A stretch of DNA of 64,000 nucleotides from Janthinobacterium sp. (lineage in GTDB: Bacteria > Pseudomonadota > Gammaproteobacteria > Burkholderiales > Burkholderiaceae_D), in the NCBI GenBank assembly GCA_003133225.1, contig PKWL01000156.1:1-64000 (forward strand). The letters run 5' to 3'. Each line of letters opens with the position of its first letter. Position 1 is the first letter of the stretch. A model generated the notes under the pieces. The model saw only the letters and a program-made list of their open reading frames with translations, made no database searches and had not been told where the DNA came from. The position numbers and the translations under genes were made by a program. Of the stretch, positions 17,092 to 26,129 are shown one piece after another.

Positions 17092-17736
17092 ATGAAACGG
17101 GTTCTCTTTTTGTTATTTCTGGCCTTGGGCGGATGTTCGATCACGCCCACCACCATCGTGCAGCGCACGCCAACGGCGCGCGCGCCCGCGCCCGCCCCGC
17201 AAATCGCAGCAGACGGCGCTATTTTCCAAAACAGCGCCTTCCGCCCATTTTTTGAGGACCGGCGCGCGCGCCTGGTGGGTGACTTGATCACCATCACGAT
17301 CACGGAAAAAACGGATGCCGTGAAGGCCGGCGCCAGCTCCGGCAACAAGTCAGGCAGCGTCGGCTTCAATACGCCGGGCCTGCTGCAAAGCCGCCTGGGC
17401 GCCAACGTGTCGACCGCGACCGCCAGCAAGTTCGCCGACGGCGACAACCAGAGCGCCAGCAACGCCTTCAACGGCACCATCGGCGTGACCGTCATCGAAG
17501 CGCTCCCGAACGGCAACCTGCTCGTCTCCGGCGAGAAAAAGATCGCCATGAACAAGGGTATCGAATTCATCCGCTTTTCCGGCATGGTCAGCCCCGATAC
17601 CATCGCCACCGGCAACATCGTGTCCTCGACCCAGGTGGCCGACGCCCGTGTCGAATACCGCACCAACAGCCAGATCGACCAGGCTGAAGTGACGTCGATG
17701 GTGTCGCGTTTCGTCCAAAGCATGTTGCCATTCTGA
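17092..17736 (+). CDS. flgH: Flagellar L-ring lipoprotein FlgH
   Basis: Outer-membrane lipoprotein forming the L-ring bushing. A lipoprotein signal is visible: MKRVLFLLFLALGGCS, with the lipobox LGGC and the lipidated Cys at residue 15. The mature protein has the FlgH core (FEDRRARLVGDLITITITEKTDAVKAGASSGNKSGSV ... IEALPNGNLLVSGEKKIAMNKGIEFIRFSGMVSPDTI). The length of 214 aa is usual. Its stop overlaps the flgI start by one base. Confidence 0.96.
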   Translation: MKRVLFLLFLALGGCSITPTTIVQRTPTARAPAPAPQIAADGAIFQNSAFRPFFEDRRARLVGDLITITITEKTDAVKAGASSGNKSGSVGFNTPGLLQSRLGANVSTATASKFADGDNQSASNAFNGTIGVTVIEALPNGNLLVSGEKKIAMNKGIEFIRFSGMVSPDTIATGNIVSSTQVADARVEYRTNSQIDQAEVTSMVSRFVQSMLPF

Positions 17737-18872
17737 TGATGGCCGCCTCCTCCCACCGGCGCGGCGCCCGCATCTGCATCGGCTTGATTGGCCTGTGCGC
17801 GGCCTTGCTGCTGGCCGCGCCCGCCCGCGCCGAGCGCCTAAAGGACTTGGTTAGCGTGGCCGGCGTGCGCGAGAATCAGCTGATGGGCTACGGTTTGGTG
17901 GTCGGCTTGGATGGCAGCGGCGACCAGACCACGCAAACTCCGTTCACGGTGCAAAGCGTGGTGTCGATGCTGCAGCAGCTGGGCGTGAACTTGCCGCAAG
18001 GCGGCACCTCCTTGCAGCTGAAAAACGTGGCCGCCGTGATGGTCACGGCTTCGCTGCCCGCCTTTGCCCAGCCCGGCCAGACTCTCGACGTCACCGTCTC
18101 GTCGATGGGCAACGCCAAAGGCTTATCCGGGGGCACCTTGCTGATGACGCCGCTCAAAGGCGCCGACGGCCAGATCTATGGCATGGCGCAGGGCAATGTG
18201 TTGGTCGGCGGCGTCGGCGCCTCGGGCTCCGGCAGCTCGGTGCAGATCAACCATTTGAGCGTGGGCCGGATTTCCGCCGGCGCCACCGTCGAGCGCGCCG
18301 TCCCCTCCAGCTTGGGCGAGAACAACATGATCCGCCTGGAGCTGAACTACACGGATTTCTCCACCGCCAGCCGGGTGGTCGAGGCCATCAATAATCATTT
18401 CGGCGGCGGCACCGCCACCGCGCTCGACGGGCGCGTAGTGCGCGTGCAGTCGCCCAGCAGCAGCGACCAGCGCGTGGCCTTCCTCGGTGTCCTGGAAAAC
18501 CTGAACGTGATCCCGGCCCAGATGGCGGCCAAGGTGATCATGAATGCGCGCACGGGCTCGGTGGTGATGAACCAAGCTGTCACGCTCGACACTTGCGCCA
18601 TTTCGCACGGCAACTTGACGATCACCATCACCACCGACAACCAGGTCAGCCAGCCCGGCCCCGCCTCGGGTGGCAAGACGGCGGTGGTGCAAAACGCAGA
18701 AATCGACATCAAGAAGGACGCCGGCAAGGTGCTGCTCCTGAAGGGCGGCGCCTCGCTGGCCGATGTGGTCAAGGCGCTCAACGCGATCGGCGCCTCGCCG
18801 CAAGACTTGCTAGCGATCCTGCAAGCGATGAAGGCGGCCGGGTCCTTGCGCGCCGAGCTTGAAATCATCTAA
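17736..18872 (+). CDS. flgI: Flagellar P-ring protein FlgI
   Basis: Periplasmic P-ring subunit. The signal peptide region is ICIGLIGLCAALLLAAPARAERLKDLVSVAGVRENQLMGYGLVVGLDGSGDQT, where the mature start (ERLKDLVSVAGVR) is a family signature. Two adjacent ATG codons exist at the start, the first overlapping the flgH stop. The length of 378 aa is normal. FlgA, encoded just left of flgB, is its chaperone. Confidence 0.96.
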   Translation: MMAASSHRRGARICIGLIGLCAALLLAAPARAERLKDLVSVAGVRENQLMGYGLVVGLDGSGDQTTQTPFTVQSVVSMLQQLGVNLPQGGTSLQLKNVAAVMVTASLPAFAQPGQTLDVTVSSMGNAKGLSGGTLLMTPLKGADGQIYGMAQGNVLVGGVGASGSGSSVQINHLSVGRISAGATVERAVPSSLGENNMIRLELNYTDFSTASRVVEAINNHFGGGTATALDGRVVRVQSPSSSDQRVAFLGVLENLNVIPAQMAAKVIMNARTGSVVMNQAVTLDTCAISHGNLTITITTDNQVSQPGPASGGKTAVVQNAEIDIKKDAGKVLLLKGGASLADVVKALNAIGASPQDLLAILQAMKAAGSLRAELEII

Positions 18873-18881
18873 GGGGGAAGC

Positions 18882-19787
18882 ATGATCAGCCAAACCGACT
18901 TGTCCGGCAACCTCGCGCTCGACGTCAAGGGCATGGGCGCGCTGCGCGCATCCGCCAAGGCCAATGATCCGGCCGCCCTGAAGACGGCGGCGACCCAGTT
19001 CGAAGCCATGTTCATCAACATGATGCTAAAGAGCATGCGCGACGCCACGCCTTCGGACGGCCTGATGGACAGCGGCCAAGGCAAGATGTTTACCTCGATG
19101 CTGGACCAGCAGACCAGCCAGAACCTGGCCAAGCGCGGCACCGGCTTGGCCGACATGTTGATTCGCCAGTTGTCGCTTGCGGGCGCCGCCGCCCCGCTTG
19201 CCATCGGCAGCGACCCGGGGGCGCCGAACCCGGCGGCCGCCCTGGCGGCGGCGTTTGATGCCGCCAAGCTCGAGCCCGGCGCCAGCGCAACCGACGCCGC
19301 GCCGTCCAAGGCAGCTTCGAACCAAGCCCCGCATGTGCGCGCATTTCAACAAAAAATGGGGGCGGACGCGGAAGAGGCGAGCCGCGCCAGCGGCATTCCC
19401 GCCAAATTCATGCTCGGCCAAGCCGCGCTCGAGAGTGGCTGGGGCAAACACGAGATCAAGGGCCGCGACGGCGCGGCTAGCCATAATCTGTTTGGCATGA
19501 AAGCGGGCCCGGGCTGGACCGGCAAGGTTGCCGAAGCGGTCACGACGGAGTACGTGAACGGGGTGCCGCAAACCCGCGTCGAAAAATTTCGCGCCTACGC
19601 TTCCTATTCGGACAGCTTCAAGGATTATGCCAAGTTGCTCACCAACAATCCACGCTATGGCAAAGTATTAGCCAGCGCGGGCGACGCCTGCAGTTTCGCG
19701 CGCGGGCTGCAGCGCGCCGGCTACGCCAGCGATCCCCACTACGCGACCAAGCTGAGCCGCATCATCACGCACTCCCTGGTCGGCTGA
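18882..19787 (+). CDS. flgJ: Rod cap and peptidoglycan hydrolase FlgJ
   Basis: Bifunctional: the N-terminal domain (residues ~20-110; AANDPAALKTAATQFEAMFINMMLKSMRDA) caps the growing rod. The C-terminal glucosaminidase domain (residues ~145-300) opens peptidoglycan for rod passage. The hydrolase carries IPAKFMLGQAALESGWGKHEIKG, where the Glu of ALESGWG is the likely catalytic acid, and HNLFGMKAGPGWTG. The dual-domain form is characteristic of beta- and gammaproteobacteria. The linker is Ala-rich. It follows flgI by nine bases. Confidence 0.96.
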   Translation: MISQTDLSGNLALDVKGMGALRASAKANDPAALKTAATQFEAMFINMMLKSMRDATPSDGLMDSGQGKMFTSMLDQQTSQNLAKRGTGLADMLIRQLSLAGAAAPLAIGSDPGAPNPAAALAAAFDAAKLEPGASATDAAPSKAASNQAPHVRAFQQKMGADAEEASRASGIPAKFMLGQAALESGWGKHEIKGRDGAASHNLFGMKAGPGWTGKVAEAVTTEYVNGVPQTRVEKFRAYASYSDSFKDYAKLLTNNPRYGKVLASAGDACSFARGLQRAGYASDPHYATKLSRIITHSLVG

Positions 19788-19824
19788 GCGGGCGTGGCCG
19801 GGCACGGGTTTTCTTTTTCCCAAC

Positions 19825-19851
19825 TCATGTTTCAGCCGCCGGTGCCGTATA
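19825..19851 (+). promoter_or_regulatory. Putative sigma-28 promoter for flgKL
   Basis: TCATGTTT, eleven bases, GCCGTATA lies about 40 bases before flgK. The spacing equals the FliA consensus; the -35 box matches 6 of 8 positions and the -10 box 5 of 8, including the invariant GCCG. The alternative is a sigma-70 -10 hexamer (TATACT) at 19848, which lacks a good -35 box. flgKL are often class III genes, which favours FliA control. Confidence 0.42.
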
Positions 19852-19889
19852 CTAACTAATAACGACAGCACGTTAAAAGAATCCACACC

Positions 19890-21872
19890 ATGTCAGACAT
19901 TCTCAGTATCGGCAAAAGCGCCCTGTTGGCGGCGCAGACGAGCCTTTCGGTGACGGGCCAGAATATCGCCAACGCCAGCGTGACCGGCTACAGCCGCCAG
20001 GCCACGGTCCAAGTTGCCTCGCCGGCCCAAAATACGGGCCATGGCTTCGTCGGCAACGGCACGGACATCACGACCATCCAACGCTACGCCGATACATTTT
20101 TGGCATCGCAAGTTAATTCCGCGCAAAGCGCGACCAGCTTGCAGCAAACGTACAACGCGCAAATTACCCAGGTCGACAACATGCTGGCCGATTCGACGAC
20201 GGGCCTGTCGCCGGCCATGCAAAAATTTTCTAACAGTGTGCAAAGCGTCAGTGCCAATCCGGCCTCGGCGGTGTCGCGTCAGTCCATGCTGGCGGCCGCC
20301 AACTCCCTCGCCGCCAGCTTCAATAGCGCGAGCGCGAGCATCGCGCAAGTGGCCGCCGGCATCGATACGCAGATCGCCTCGAGCGTCTCGCAGATCAATT
20401 CCTACGCGGCCCAAATCGCCCAGCTAAACCAGCAGATCGCCAGCGTGGGCACGACCAACGGGCCGCCCAATGACTTGCTCGACCAGCGCGATGTGCTGGT
20501 GAGCGAATTGAACCAGCAGATCACGGCCACAGTGCTCCCTGGCAACAACAACATGCTAAATGTGTCGATCGGCAACGGCCAGCCTTTGGTGATGGGCAAT
20601 CAAGCCATGCAGCTGACGGTGATCCCCCCCACCACCACGGCCGGCCAGAACGAGGTCGGTTATGTGACGGGCAATGTGATCACCCCCTTGCCCGAGGCGA
20701 CGCTCAGCGGCGGCGCCTTGGGCGGCTTGTTTGCCGTCCGCAGCAATGCCCTGATCCCGGCCCAAACGGCGCTCGACACGATCGCTTCCGGTATGGCCGC
20801 CAGCTTCAACAACCAGCAGGTGCTGGGCTTGGACCAGAACGGCAAACCGGGCTCGCCTCTTTTCACGATGGCGCCCCCCACAGTGACGGCCGGCGCGGGC
20901 AACATTGGCAGTGAGAAGGTGGCCGCCGCCGTCACCGACCCCTCTCAAATAACGGCAAGTAGCTATACACTTAAGGTCACGGGTACCGACGCCTTTGGCA
21001 ACATCAATAGTTTTACGCTGACTCCTTCGCCTAATGGCACGTATACAACAATGCCGCAAACCATCGCTGGCGTCACGTACTCGGTCTCGGCCGTCGCGGC
21101 CACAGTGGGCGACAGTTTCGTGATCCAGCCCACGCTAAATGCCGCAGCTAGCATGAGCGTGGCGCTGACGGCCGGCACGCAGATCGCGGCCGCAGCTCCA
21201 ATCGTCACGGCCGCCGGCTCTGCCAATACGGGCAGTGGCACCATCAGCGCGGGCAGCGTTGACATTAATTTTCTGAACTCTCCCCCGACATTGCCCGTGG
21301 CCGCGGCATTGCCCATGGCCCTGACATACGATTCTGCGACCAAGACGCTAACTTACGAATCGCCGCCGGGCACCCCAGCTAGTTTCCCGCTTGATGCCAC
21401 CGTTAATGGCGTATCGCCAGGTGCGCCGTTTCCGGCCAGCGTGACGTACACTCCAGGCATGACGGTCAGCTTCGGCGGCGTCAGCGTGGTCCTGAGCGGC
21501 GCGCCAAACAACAACGACACTTTCACCGTCGGCCCCAACCCGAGCGGGGCGGGCGATAACCGCAATGCCGTGTTGATGGGTAATTTACAGTCCACCAATA
21601 TTCTCGACGGCGGCACCGCGACCTTCCAGAGCGCGTATGCGCAGCTGGTCAGTTTTGTCGGCAACGCGACGCAGGAAAGCCAGGTCAACGGCGCCGCCAG
21701 CGCCGCCTTGCTGGCGCAAATGCAGACGTCGCAGCAAAACGTGTCGGGCGTCAACCTCGACGAGGAAGCCGCCAACCTGTTGAAATACCAGCAAGCCTAT
21801 CAGGCCGCCGGCAAAGTCATGGAAATCGCCAGCGCGATGTTCGCCACTTTGCTGACGATCGGCGGGCCATAA
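19890..21872 (+). CDS. flgK: Hook-filament junction protein FlgK (HAP1)
   Basis: First junction protein between hook and filament. The N-terminus DILSIGKSALLAAQTSLSVTGQNIANASVTGYSRQATVQVASP and the C-terminus GVNLDEEAANLLKYQQAYQAAGKVMEIASAMFATLLTIGG are family signatures. At 660 aa it is long for FlgK; the excess is in the variable central domain, which contains Thr/Ala/Gly-rich beta-type sequence. It is separated from flgJ by 102 bases carrying a possible own promoter and is followed by flgL. FlgN should be its chaperone. Confidence 0.95.
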   Translation: MSDILSIGKSALLAAQTSLSVTGQNIANASVTGYSRQATVQVASPAQNTGHGFVGNGTDITTIQRYADTFLASQVNSAQSATSLQQTYNAQITQVDNMLADSTTGLSPAMQKFSNSVQSVSANPASAVSRQSMLAAANSLAASFNSASASIAQVAAGIDTQIASSVSQINSYAAQIAQLNQQIASVGTTNGPPNDLLDQRDVLVSELNQQITATVLPGNNNMLNVSIGNGQPLVMGNQAMQLTVIPPTTTAGQNEVGYVTGNVITPLPEATLSGGALGGLFAVRSNALIPAQTALDTIASGMAASFNNQQVLGLDQNGKPGSPLFTMAPPTVTAGAGNIGSEKVAAAVTDPSQITASSYTLKVTGTDAFGNINSFTLTPSPNGTYTTMPQTIAGVTYSVSAVAATVGDSFVIQPTLNAAASMSVALTAGTQIAAAAPIVTAAGSANTGSGTISAGSVDINFLNSPPTLPVAAALPMALTYDSATKTLTYESPPGTPASFPLDATVNGVSPGAPFPASVTYTPGMTVSFGGVSVVLSGAPNNNDTFTVGPNPSGAGDNRNAVLMGNLQSTNILDGGTATFQSAYAQLVSFVGNATQESQVNGAASAALLAQMQTSQQNVSGVNLDEEAANLLKYQQAYQAAGKVMEIASAMFATLLTIGGP

Positions 21873-21920
21873 CCGTTTTTTGATGCGGCCCGGCGCCGCA
21901 TCCGTTGGAAAGGTCAGATC

Positions 21921-23189
21921 ATGCGCATCAGCACCAAATCGTTTTACGACACGGCCACAGCCCAGGTCGACAGTATACAGGCGGCGTTGGCGCACACCCA
22001 GCAGCAGGTTGCGACCGGGCTCAAGAACCTGACCCCGTCCGACGACCCGCTCGCCACGGCGCAAGCTCTAGTGGTGAGCCAGGCGCAGGCGAACAATACC
22101 CAGCTGGCGGCGAACCGGCAAAACGCCGAGACGTCCTTGACCACCGAGGCCGCGGCGCTAGCTAGCACGACGGCCTTGATCCAGAATGTGCAAACGCTGG
22201 CGGTCAGCGCCAGCAACGGCAGCATGAACGACAGCGACCGCGCCACCCTCGCCATGCAGCTGCAGGGAAGCTTGAACGACCTGATGGGCTTGGCCAATAC
22301 GACGGACGCCAGCGGCAACTATATCTTTTCCGGCTTCCAGGCCAGCACCCAGCCCTTCACGCCCAGCGCCGGTGGCGCGACCTACCATGGCGACCAGGGC
22401 CAGCTTCAATTGCAGATCGGCGCGACGCAGCAGACGGCCATCAACGACTCGGGCAGCAGTGTCTTCGAAAACAATATGACGGGCAATGGCACGTTCACGA
22501 CCGCGGCCGGCACCGTTCCCCCCAACACGGGAACGGGCATCGTGGCGGCCGGGTCGGTGACGAATGCGGCCCAGCTGACCAATCATAATTACTCGATCAA
22601 CTTTTCCATTGGCATCATCGCGCCCAGCACGACCCCTAGCACCACCTACACCGTCACTGATAACACGCAGTCGCCGGCGGTACAGGTGCTGCCGCCGCTG
22701 CCGGCGGTGTCTGCCCCGTACGTCAGCGGCGGGCAAATCGCGTTTGACGGCCTGCAGCTCAACGTCACGGGCGCTCCCGCCAATGGCGACACGTTCACGG
22801 TGGCGCCGAGCCAACAGGCACCGCTGTTTGCCACCTTGAGCAACTTGATCGCTTTGTTGAATACGCCCGTGGCGGGCGCTGCGGTGCCGGCGACGGCGCA
22901 GGCGGCCTTGACCAACGGCTTAAACACGGCCCAGGCCAACCTGAATAGCGCCCTCAACAACGTGCTGTCGGTATCGACTTCGGTCGGCAACCGCCAAAAC
23001 CAGCTGACCGCGCTTGACACGGCCGGCAGCAATTTGGACTTGCAATACGCGAGCACCTTGTCCGGCCTGCAAAACGTTGATTACGTCCAGGCCGCCTCGC
23101 TGTTGACGCAGCAGCAAACGACCCTTACCGCGGCGGAAAAATCGTTCCAGGTGCTCTCGGGCTTGTCACTGTTTAATTACATCAACTGA
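21921..23189 (+). CDS. flgL: Hook-filament junction protein FlgL (HAP3)
   Basis: Second junction protein, flagellin-like at both ends. The N-terminus is MRISTKSFYDTATAQVDSIQAALAHTQQQVATGLKNLTPSDDPLATAQAL, and the C-terminus is DYVQAASLLTQQQTTLTAAEKSFQVLSGLSLFNYIN. The 422 aa length is longer than the enterobacterial 317 aa but within the range for FlgL with an expanded middle. It is the last gene of the rightward flg run and converges on fliR with only eight bases between stop codons. Confidence 0.95.
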   Translation: MRISTKSFYDTATAQVDSIQAALAHTQQQVATGLKNLTPSDDPLATAQALVVSQAQANNTQLAANRQNAETSLTTEAAALASTTALIQNVQTLAVSASNGSMNDSDRATLAMQLQGSLNDLMGLANTTDASGNYIFSGFQASTQPFTPSAGGATYHGDQGQLQLQIGATQQTAINDSGSSVFENNMTGNGTFTTAAGTVPPNTGTGIVAAGSVTNAAQLTNHNYSINFSIGIIAPSTTPSTTYTVTDNTQSPAVQVLPPLPAVSAPYVSGGQIAFDGLQLNVTGAPANGDTFTVAPSQQAPLFATLSNLIALLNTPVAGAAVPATAQAALTNGLNTAQANLNSALNNVLSVSTSVGNRQNQLTALDTAGSNLDLQYASTLSGLQNVDYVQAASLLTQQQTTLTAAEKSFQVLSGLSLFNYIN

Positions 23190-23197
23190 TCGGATGT

Positions 23198-24037
23198 TCA
23201 AGGCGGCGCCGCTGGCGCCGCCAAGGTGGTTGGCGTCCTTGCCGGCGCGCTTTTTGCGCCCCAGTTGCGCGGCATGCTGCGCGTGTGTTCGATGCCATCC
23301 AAAAGCAGGTTCTGCACGGGGGTAGCCAGATACGGCAGCGTGATCATGAGGGTCAAGAATCCGACCCCGAGAGTGATGGGAAAGCCGATTCCGAACAGGT
23401 GCAGCTGCGGCGCGGCGCGGGTCAAGATCCCGAGCGCGATGTCGGTGATGAGGAGGGCGGCCACGATGGGCAGGGATAATTGCACCCCGGAACTGAAAAT
23501 TTTGCCGCCCCAGTCGGCCAGCAGCTTGAAGCCGCCGCCGCCCACCGGCACGGCGGAGATCGGCAGGCTGATAAAACTTTCCGCCAGCGCCGACAGGAGA
23601 ACGAGGTGGGCATTTACGGCGAGAAACGTCATGGTCGCCAACATCGACATGAACTGGCTGATGGCCGCCGATTGCCCCTGCGTTTGCGGATCGAAAAAGC
23701 TGGCAAACCCCAGGCCCATCGACAAACTGCTGATCTCGCCGGCCATTTCGACGGCGGCGAACACGACACGGATTGAAAATCCCAGCGCCAGTCCGATCAA
23801 AGTTTCCTGCACCAGGATCAGGAGGCCGGCCAGGGACATCGGGTCGGCCGCCGGCATGGCCGGCACCATTGGCGCCACGATCAAAGCGAGGAAAACGCCG
23901 AGCCCGACCTTCAGCGAGAGCGGCACGCTGGCATGGCCAAACACGGGGGCGGCAGCGATCAGGCCGAGGATGCGCGCCAGGGGCCACAACAGGGCTGCGA
24001 TCCACGTATTCATGTCGGCGCTAGACAGGGTCAGCAT
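23198..24037 (-). CDS. fliR: Flagellar export gate protein FliR
   Basis: Membrane protein of the FliPQR export pore. About six hydrophobic segments run through the 279 aa (TWIAALLWPLARILGLIAAAPVFG; GVFLALIVAPMVPAMP; SLAGLLILVQETLIGLALGFSIRVVF; ILTLMITLPYLATPVQ). The conserved VFAAVEMAGEISSLSMGLGFASFFDP segment is family-specific. Its C-terminal AAPAAPP is encoded in the terminal hairpin. It is the last gene of the fliE-diverging minus-strand run. Confidence 0.95.
   Translation of the reverse strand: MLTLSSADMNTWIAALLWPLARILGLIAAAPVFGHASVPLSLKVGLGVFLALIVAPMVPAMPAADPMSLAGLLILVQETLIGLALGFSIRVVFAAVEMAGEISSLSMGLGFASFFDPQTQGQSAAISQFMSMLATMTFLAVNAHLVLLSALAESFISLPISAVPVGGGGFKLLADWGGKIFSSGVQLSLPIVAALLITDIALGILTRAAPQLHLFGIGFPITLGVGFLTLMITLPYLATPVQNLLLDGIEHTRSMPRNWGAKSAPARTPTTLAAPAAPP
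23202..23222. terminator. GC hairpin between flgL and fliR ends
   Basis: GGCGGCGCC-GCT-GGCGCCGCC forms a nine-bp stem with a three-base loop at the junction of the convergent flg and fli operons, inside the last codons of fliR. There is no T-run on either strand, so it may pause polymerase or need Rho. Confidence 0.35.
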
Positions 24038-24076
24038 CGGCGGGGGGCGCGTGGTGGACGGCGGCGCATGGTTGCC

Positions 24077-24346
24077 CTAGCCGACCAAGCCCGGAATGCC
24101 GGCAAAGACTTGGCGCATATAGTCGAGCATGACGGACAGCATCCATGGTCCGGCCACGATCAGCGTGACAAAAATGCCGACCAGCTTGGGAATGAAGGAC
24201 AGGGTAGCCTCATTGATTTGAGTCGCGGCCTGGAAGATGCTGACGATCAAACCGATGACGAGGCCCACCAGCAGGAGCGGCGCGGCCACCATCAGTGTGA
24301 TTTCCATCGCATTGCGGCCGATCGTCATGACGCTTTCGGGAGTCAT
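24077..24346 (-). CDS. fliQ: Flagellar export gate protein FliQ
   Basis: Small two-helix membrane protein of the FliPQR pore. MTPESVMTIGRNAMEITLMVAAPLLLVGLVIGLIVSIFQAATQINEATLSFIPKLVGIFVTLIVAGPWML shows both transmembrane helices and the conserved QINEATLSFIPK loop between them. At 89 aa it is the exact family length. It lies between fliP (10 bases upstream) and fliR. Confidence 0.97.
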   Translation of the reverse strand: MTPESVMTIGRNAMEITLMVAAPLLLVGLVIGLIVSIFQAATQINEATLSFIPKLVGIFVTLIVAGPWMLSVMLDYMRQVFAGIPGLVG

Positions 24347-24356
24347 CTTGGGCGCC

Positions 24357-25124
24357 TTAATAAAAACTCTGGGACAGGGAGCCGATCAGCAGCTGCCAGC
24401 CGTCCACCAGGACGAACAGCATCAGCTTGAAGGGCAGGGAAATGGAGGCCGGCGACATCATCATCATACCCATCGACATCAAGACGCTGGCGACCACCAT
24501 GTCGATGATCAGGAACGGGATGAAGATGGCAAAACCGATCTGGAACGCCGTCTTCAGCTCGCTGGTGATGAAGGAGGGGATCAAGACCCGCAGCGGCACA
24601 TCCTCCGGGCCCTGCAGGGCCGGCGTGCGCGAGATTTTGACGAACAACGCCAAGTCGGCCTGGCGCGTCTGCCTCAGCATGAAACTTTTCAACGGCGCCG
24701 CGCCCTTGACCATGGCCTCCGTCATGCTGATCTTGTTTTCCTGCAGCGGCAGATAGGCGTCCGTGTAAATCTGATCAAATACCGGTCCCATCACAAACAG
24801 AGTCAAGAACAGGGCGAGCCCAACCATCACCTGGTTGGGCGGCGCGGTCTGGGTGCCGATGGCTTGGCGCAGCAAGGAGAGCACGATGATGATGCGGGTA
24901 AAACCCGTCATCATCAGGAGCGCGGCCGGCAGGAACGTCAATGCCGTCATCAACAGCAGCGTTTGCACCGGCAGCGTATAGTTCTGGCCGCCGCCGGCAG
25001 ACGGGGTGCTGGTGAAAGCGGGGATGCCGGGCGCGGCTTGCGCCCACAGCGGCAAGGTCAAGGCGGTCAAGGTCAACAGGCATTTTATTGCGGTGATGAG
25101 GCTCTGGTGCTGCTTATTTCCCAT
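24357..25124 (-). CDS. fliP: Flagellar export gate protein FliP
   Basis: Core membrane protein of the export pore. A signal-like N-terminus ([19 protein letters not shown]) is typical of FliP. Conserved blocks are visible: [67 protein letters not shown] and [44 protein letters not shown]. The length of 255 aa is usual. It overlaps the end of fliO by 11 bases. Confidence 0.97.
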   Translation of the reverse strand: MGNKQHQSLITAIKCLLTLTALTLPLWAQAAPGIPAFTSTPSAGGGQNYTLPVQTLLLMTALTFLPAALLMMTGFTRIIIVLSLLRQAIGTQTAPPNQVMVGLALFLTLFVMGPVFDQIYTDAYLPLQENKISMTEAMVKGAAPLKSFMLRQTRQADLALFVKISRTPALQGPEDVPLRVLIPSFITSELKTAFQIGFAIFIPFLIIDMVVASVLMSMGMMMMSPASISLPFKLMLFVLVDGWQLLIGSLSQSFY

Positions 25125-25671
25125 TGCGTTTTTCTAAAGTCTGTTTTAGCCAGTCGGCAAAATTGGTCGCTGGCAGCCCATGCGCAGCAGCTGCCACGGG
25201 GCCGGCCTGGCGCGCCATGGTGGCGAGCGCATTGACCCGTCCCGGCGCCGCGCCCACCACGATCCATTGGTCCGCCACTTCGACGACGATGATGCGCTCG
25301 CGTCCGCCCAGGCTGAGCGAGCCCACCAGGCGTACCGTGCCGCCGCCGCCCGCCGCTTGCGGTCCATACCGTTTGAGCAGCCAGGCCAGAGTGCCCAGCA
25401 AGGTCAGCACGAACAGGAGAGCCAGGATGGTTCGCCACAGGCCGCCCGCCGAGGCGGCCGGCAGGGCCGCGATGGGTGGCGCCGCGAGCGGCGCGGCGGC
25501 CACTCCCAACGGGCCCAAGGTTCTTGCGGCGGGCCCTGTGGCGGGCGTTGCGGCGGGCACAGGAGCCAGAAGAGCCGGAGCTGCCTCAGGAGCCGGAGCG
25601 GCCGATTGGGCCACGCCGGCGCCGCCAAGGCAGCACGCCACGGCCAGCGCCAAGCAAATGCTGCGCTTCAT
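25114..25671 (-). CDS. fliO: Flagellar export accessory protein FliO
   Basis: Membrane protein that helps FliP assemble. It has a signal peptide ([24 protein letters not shown]), a long Ala/Pro linker, one transmembrane segment ([26 protein letters not shown]) and a small cytoplasmic domain ([40 protein letters not shown]), which is the FliO signature. At 185 aa it is at the long end. Its ATG overlaps the fliN stop (ATGA) and its end overlaps fliP. Confidence 0.92.
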   Translation of the reverse strand: MKRSICLALAVACCLGGAGVAQSAAPAPEAAPALLAPVPAATPATGPAARTLGPLGVAAAPLAAPPIAALPAASAGGLWRTILALLFVLTLLGTLAWLLKRYGPQAAGGGGTVRLVGSLSLGGRERIIVVEVADQWIVVGAAPGRVNALATMARQAGPVAAAAHGLPATNFADWLKQTLEKRNGK

Positions 25672-26084
25672 TTATTGAGTTTTCTGATGCGTTCGGACGG
25701 CGTGATGATGTCGGTCAGGCGAATCCCGAATTTTTCATTGACTACCACCACCTCGCCTTGGGCGATCAGGCAGCCGTTGACCAGTACATCCATCGGCTCG
25801 CCAGCCAAGCCGTCGAGCTCGACCACCGAGCCTTGCGCCAGCTGCAACAGGTTCTTGATGGCAATCTTGGTGCGGCCCAGTTCGACCGTCAGTTGCACTG
25901 GGATATCGAGAATGAAGTCGATATCGTTGTGCGTCTCGCTTTTGGACGCCTGTTTCGAGAAGTCCTTGAAGACCGCCGCGCTGGCCGCCTGATTTTGCAA
26001 TGCCACCGCTTCCGCCTTGGCCTGCTCGGCGATGGCCGCGCCCCAATCGTCTTCCGCGCTTTGATCGTCTAAATTGTCAGACAT
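25668..26084 (-). CDS. fliN: Flagellar C-ring switch protein FliN
   Basis: Distal C-ring component, involved in switching and export cargo docking. The C-terminal SpoA domain is clear: IDFILDIPVQLTVELGRTKIAIKNLLQLAQGSVVELDGLAGEPMDVLVNGCLIAQGEVVVVNEKFGIRLTDIITPSERI. The N-terminal ~60 residues are acidic and variable. The length of 138 aa is usual. It lies between fliM (45 bases upstream) and fliO (ATGA overlap). Confidence 0.97.
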   Translation of the reverse strand: MSDNLDDQSAEDDWGAAIAEQAKAEAVALQNQAASAAVFKDFSKQASKSETHNDIDFILDIPVQLTVELGRTKIAIKNLLQLAQGSVVELDGLAGEPMDVLVNGCLIAQGEVVVVNEKFGIRLTDIITPSERIRKLNK

Positions 26085-26129
26085 GTGGCTCTCCTGTTGT
26101 CGTGCCCCTGGCGGCCTTTCCGCCAGTTT

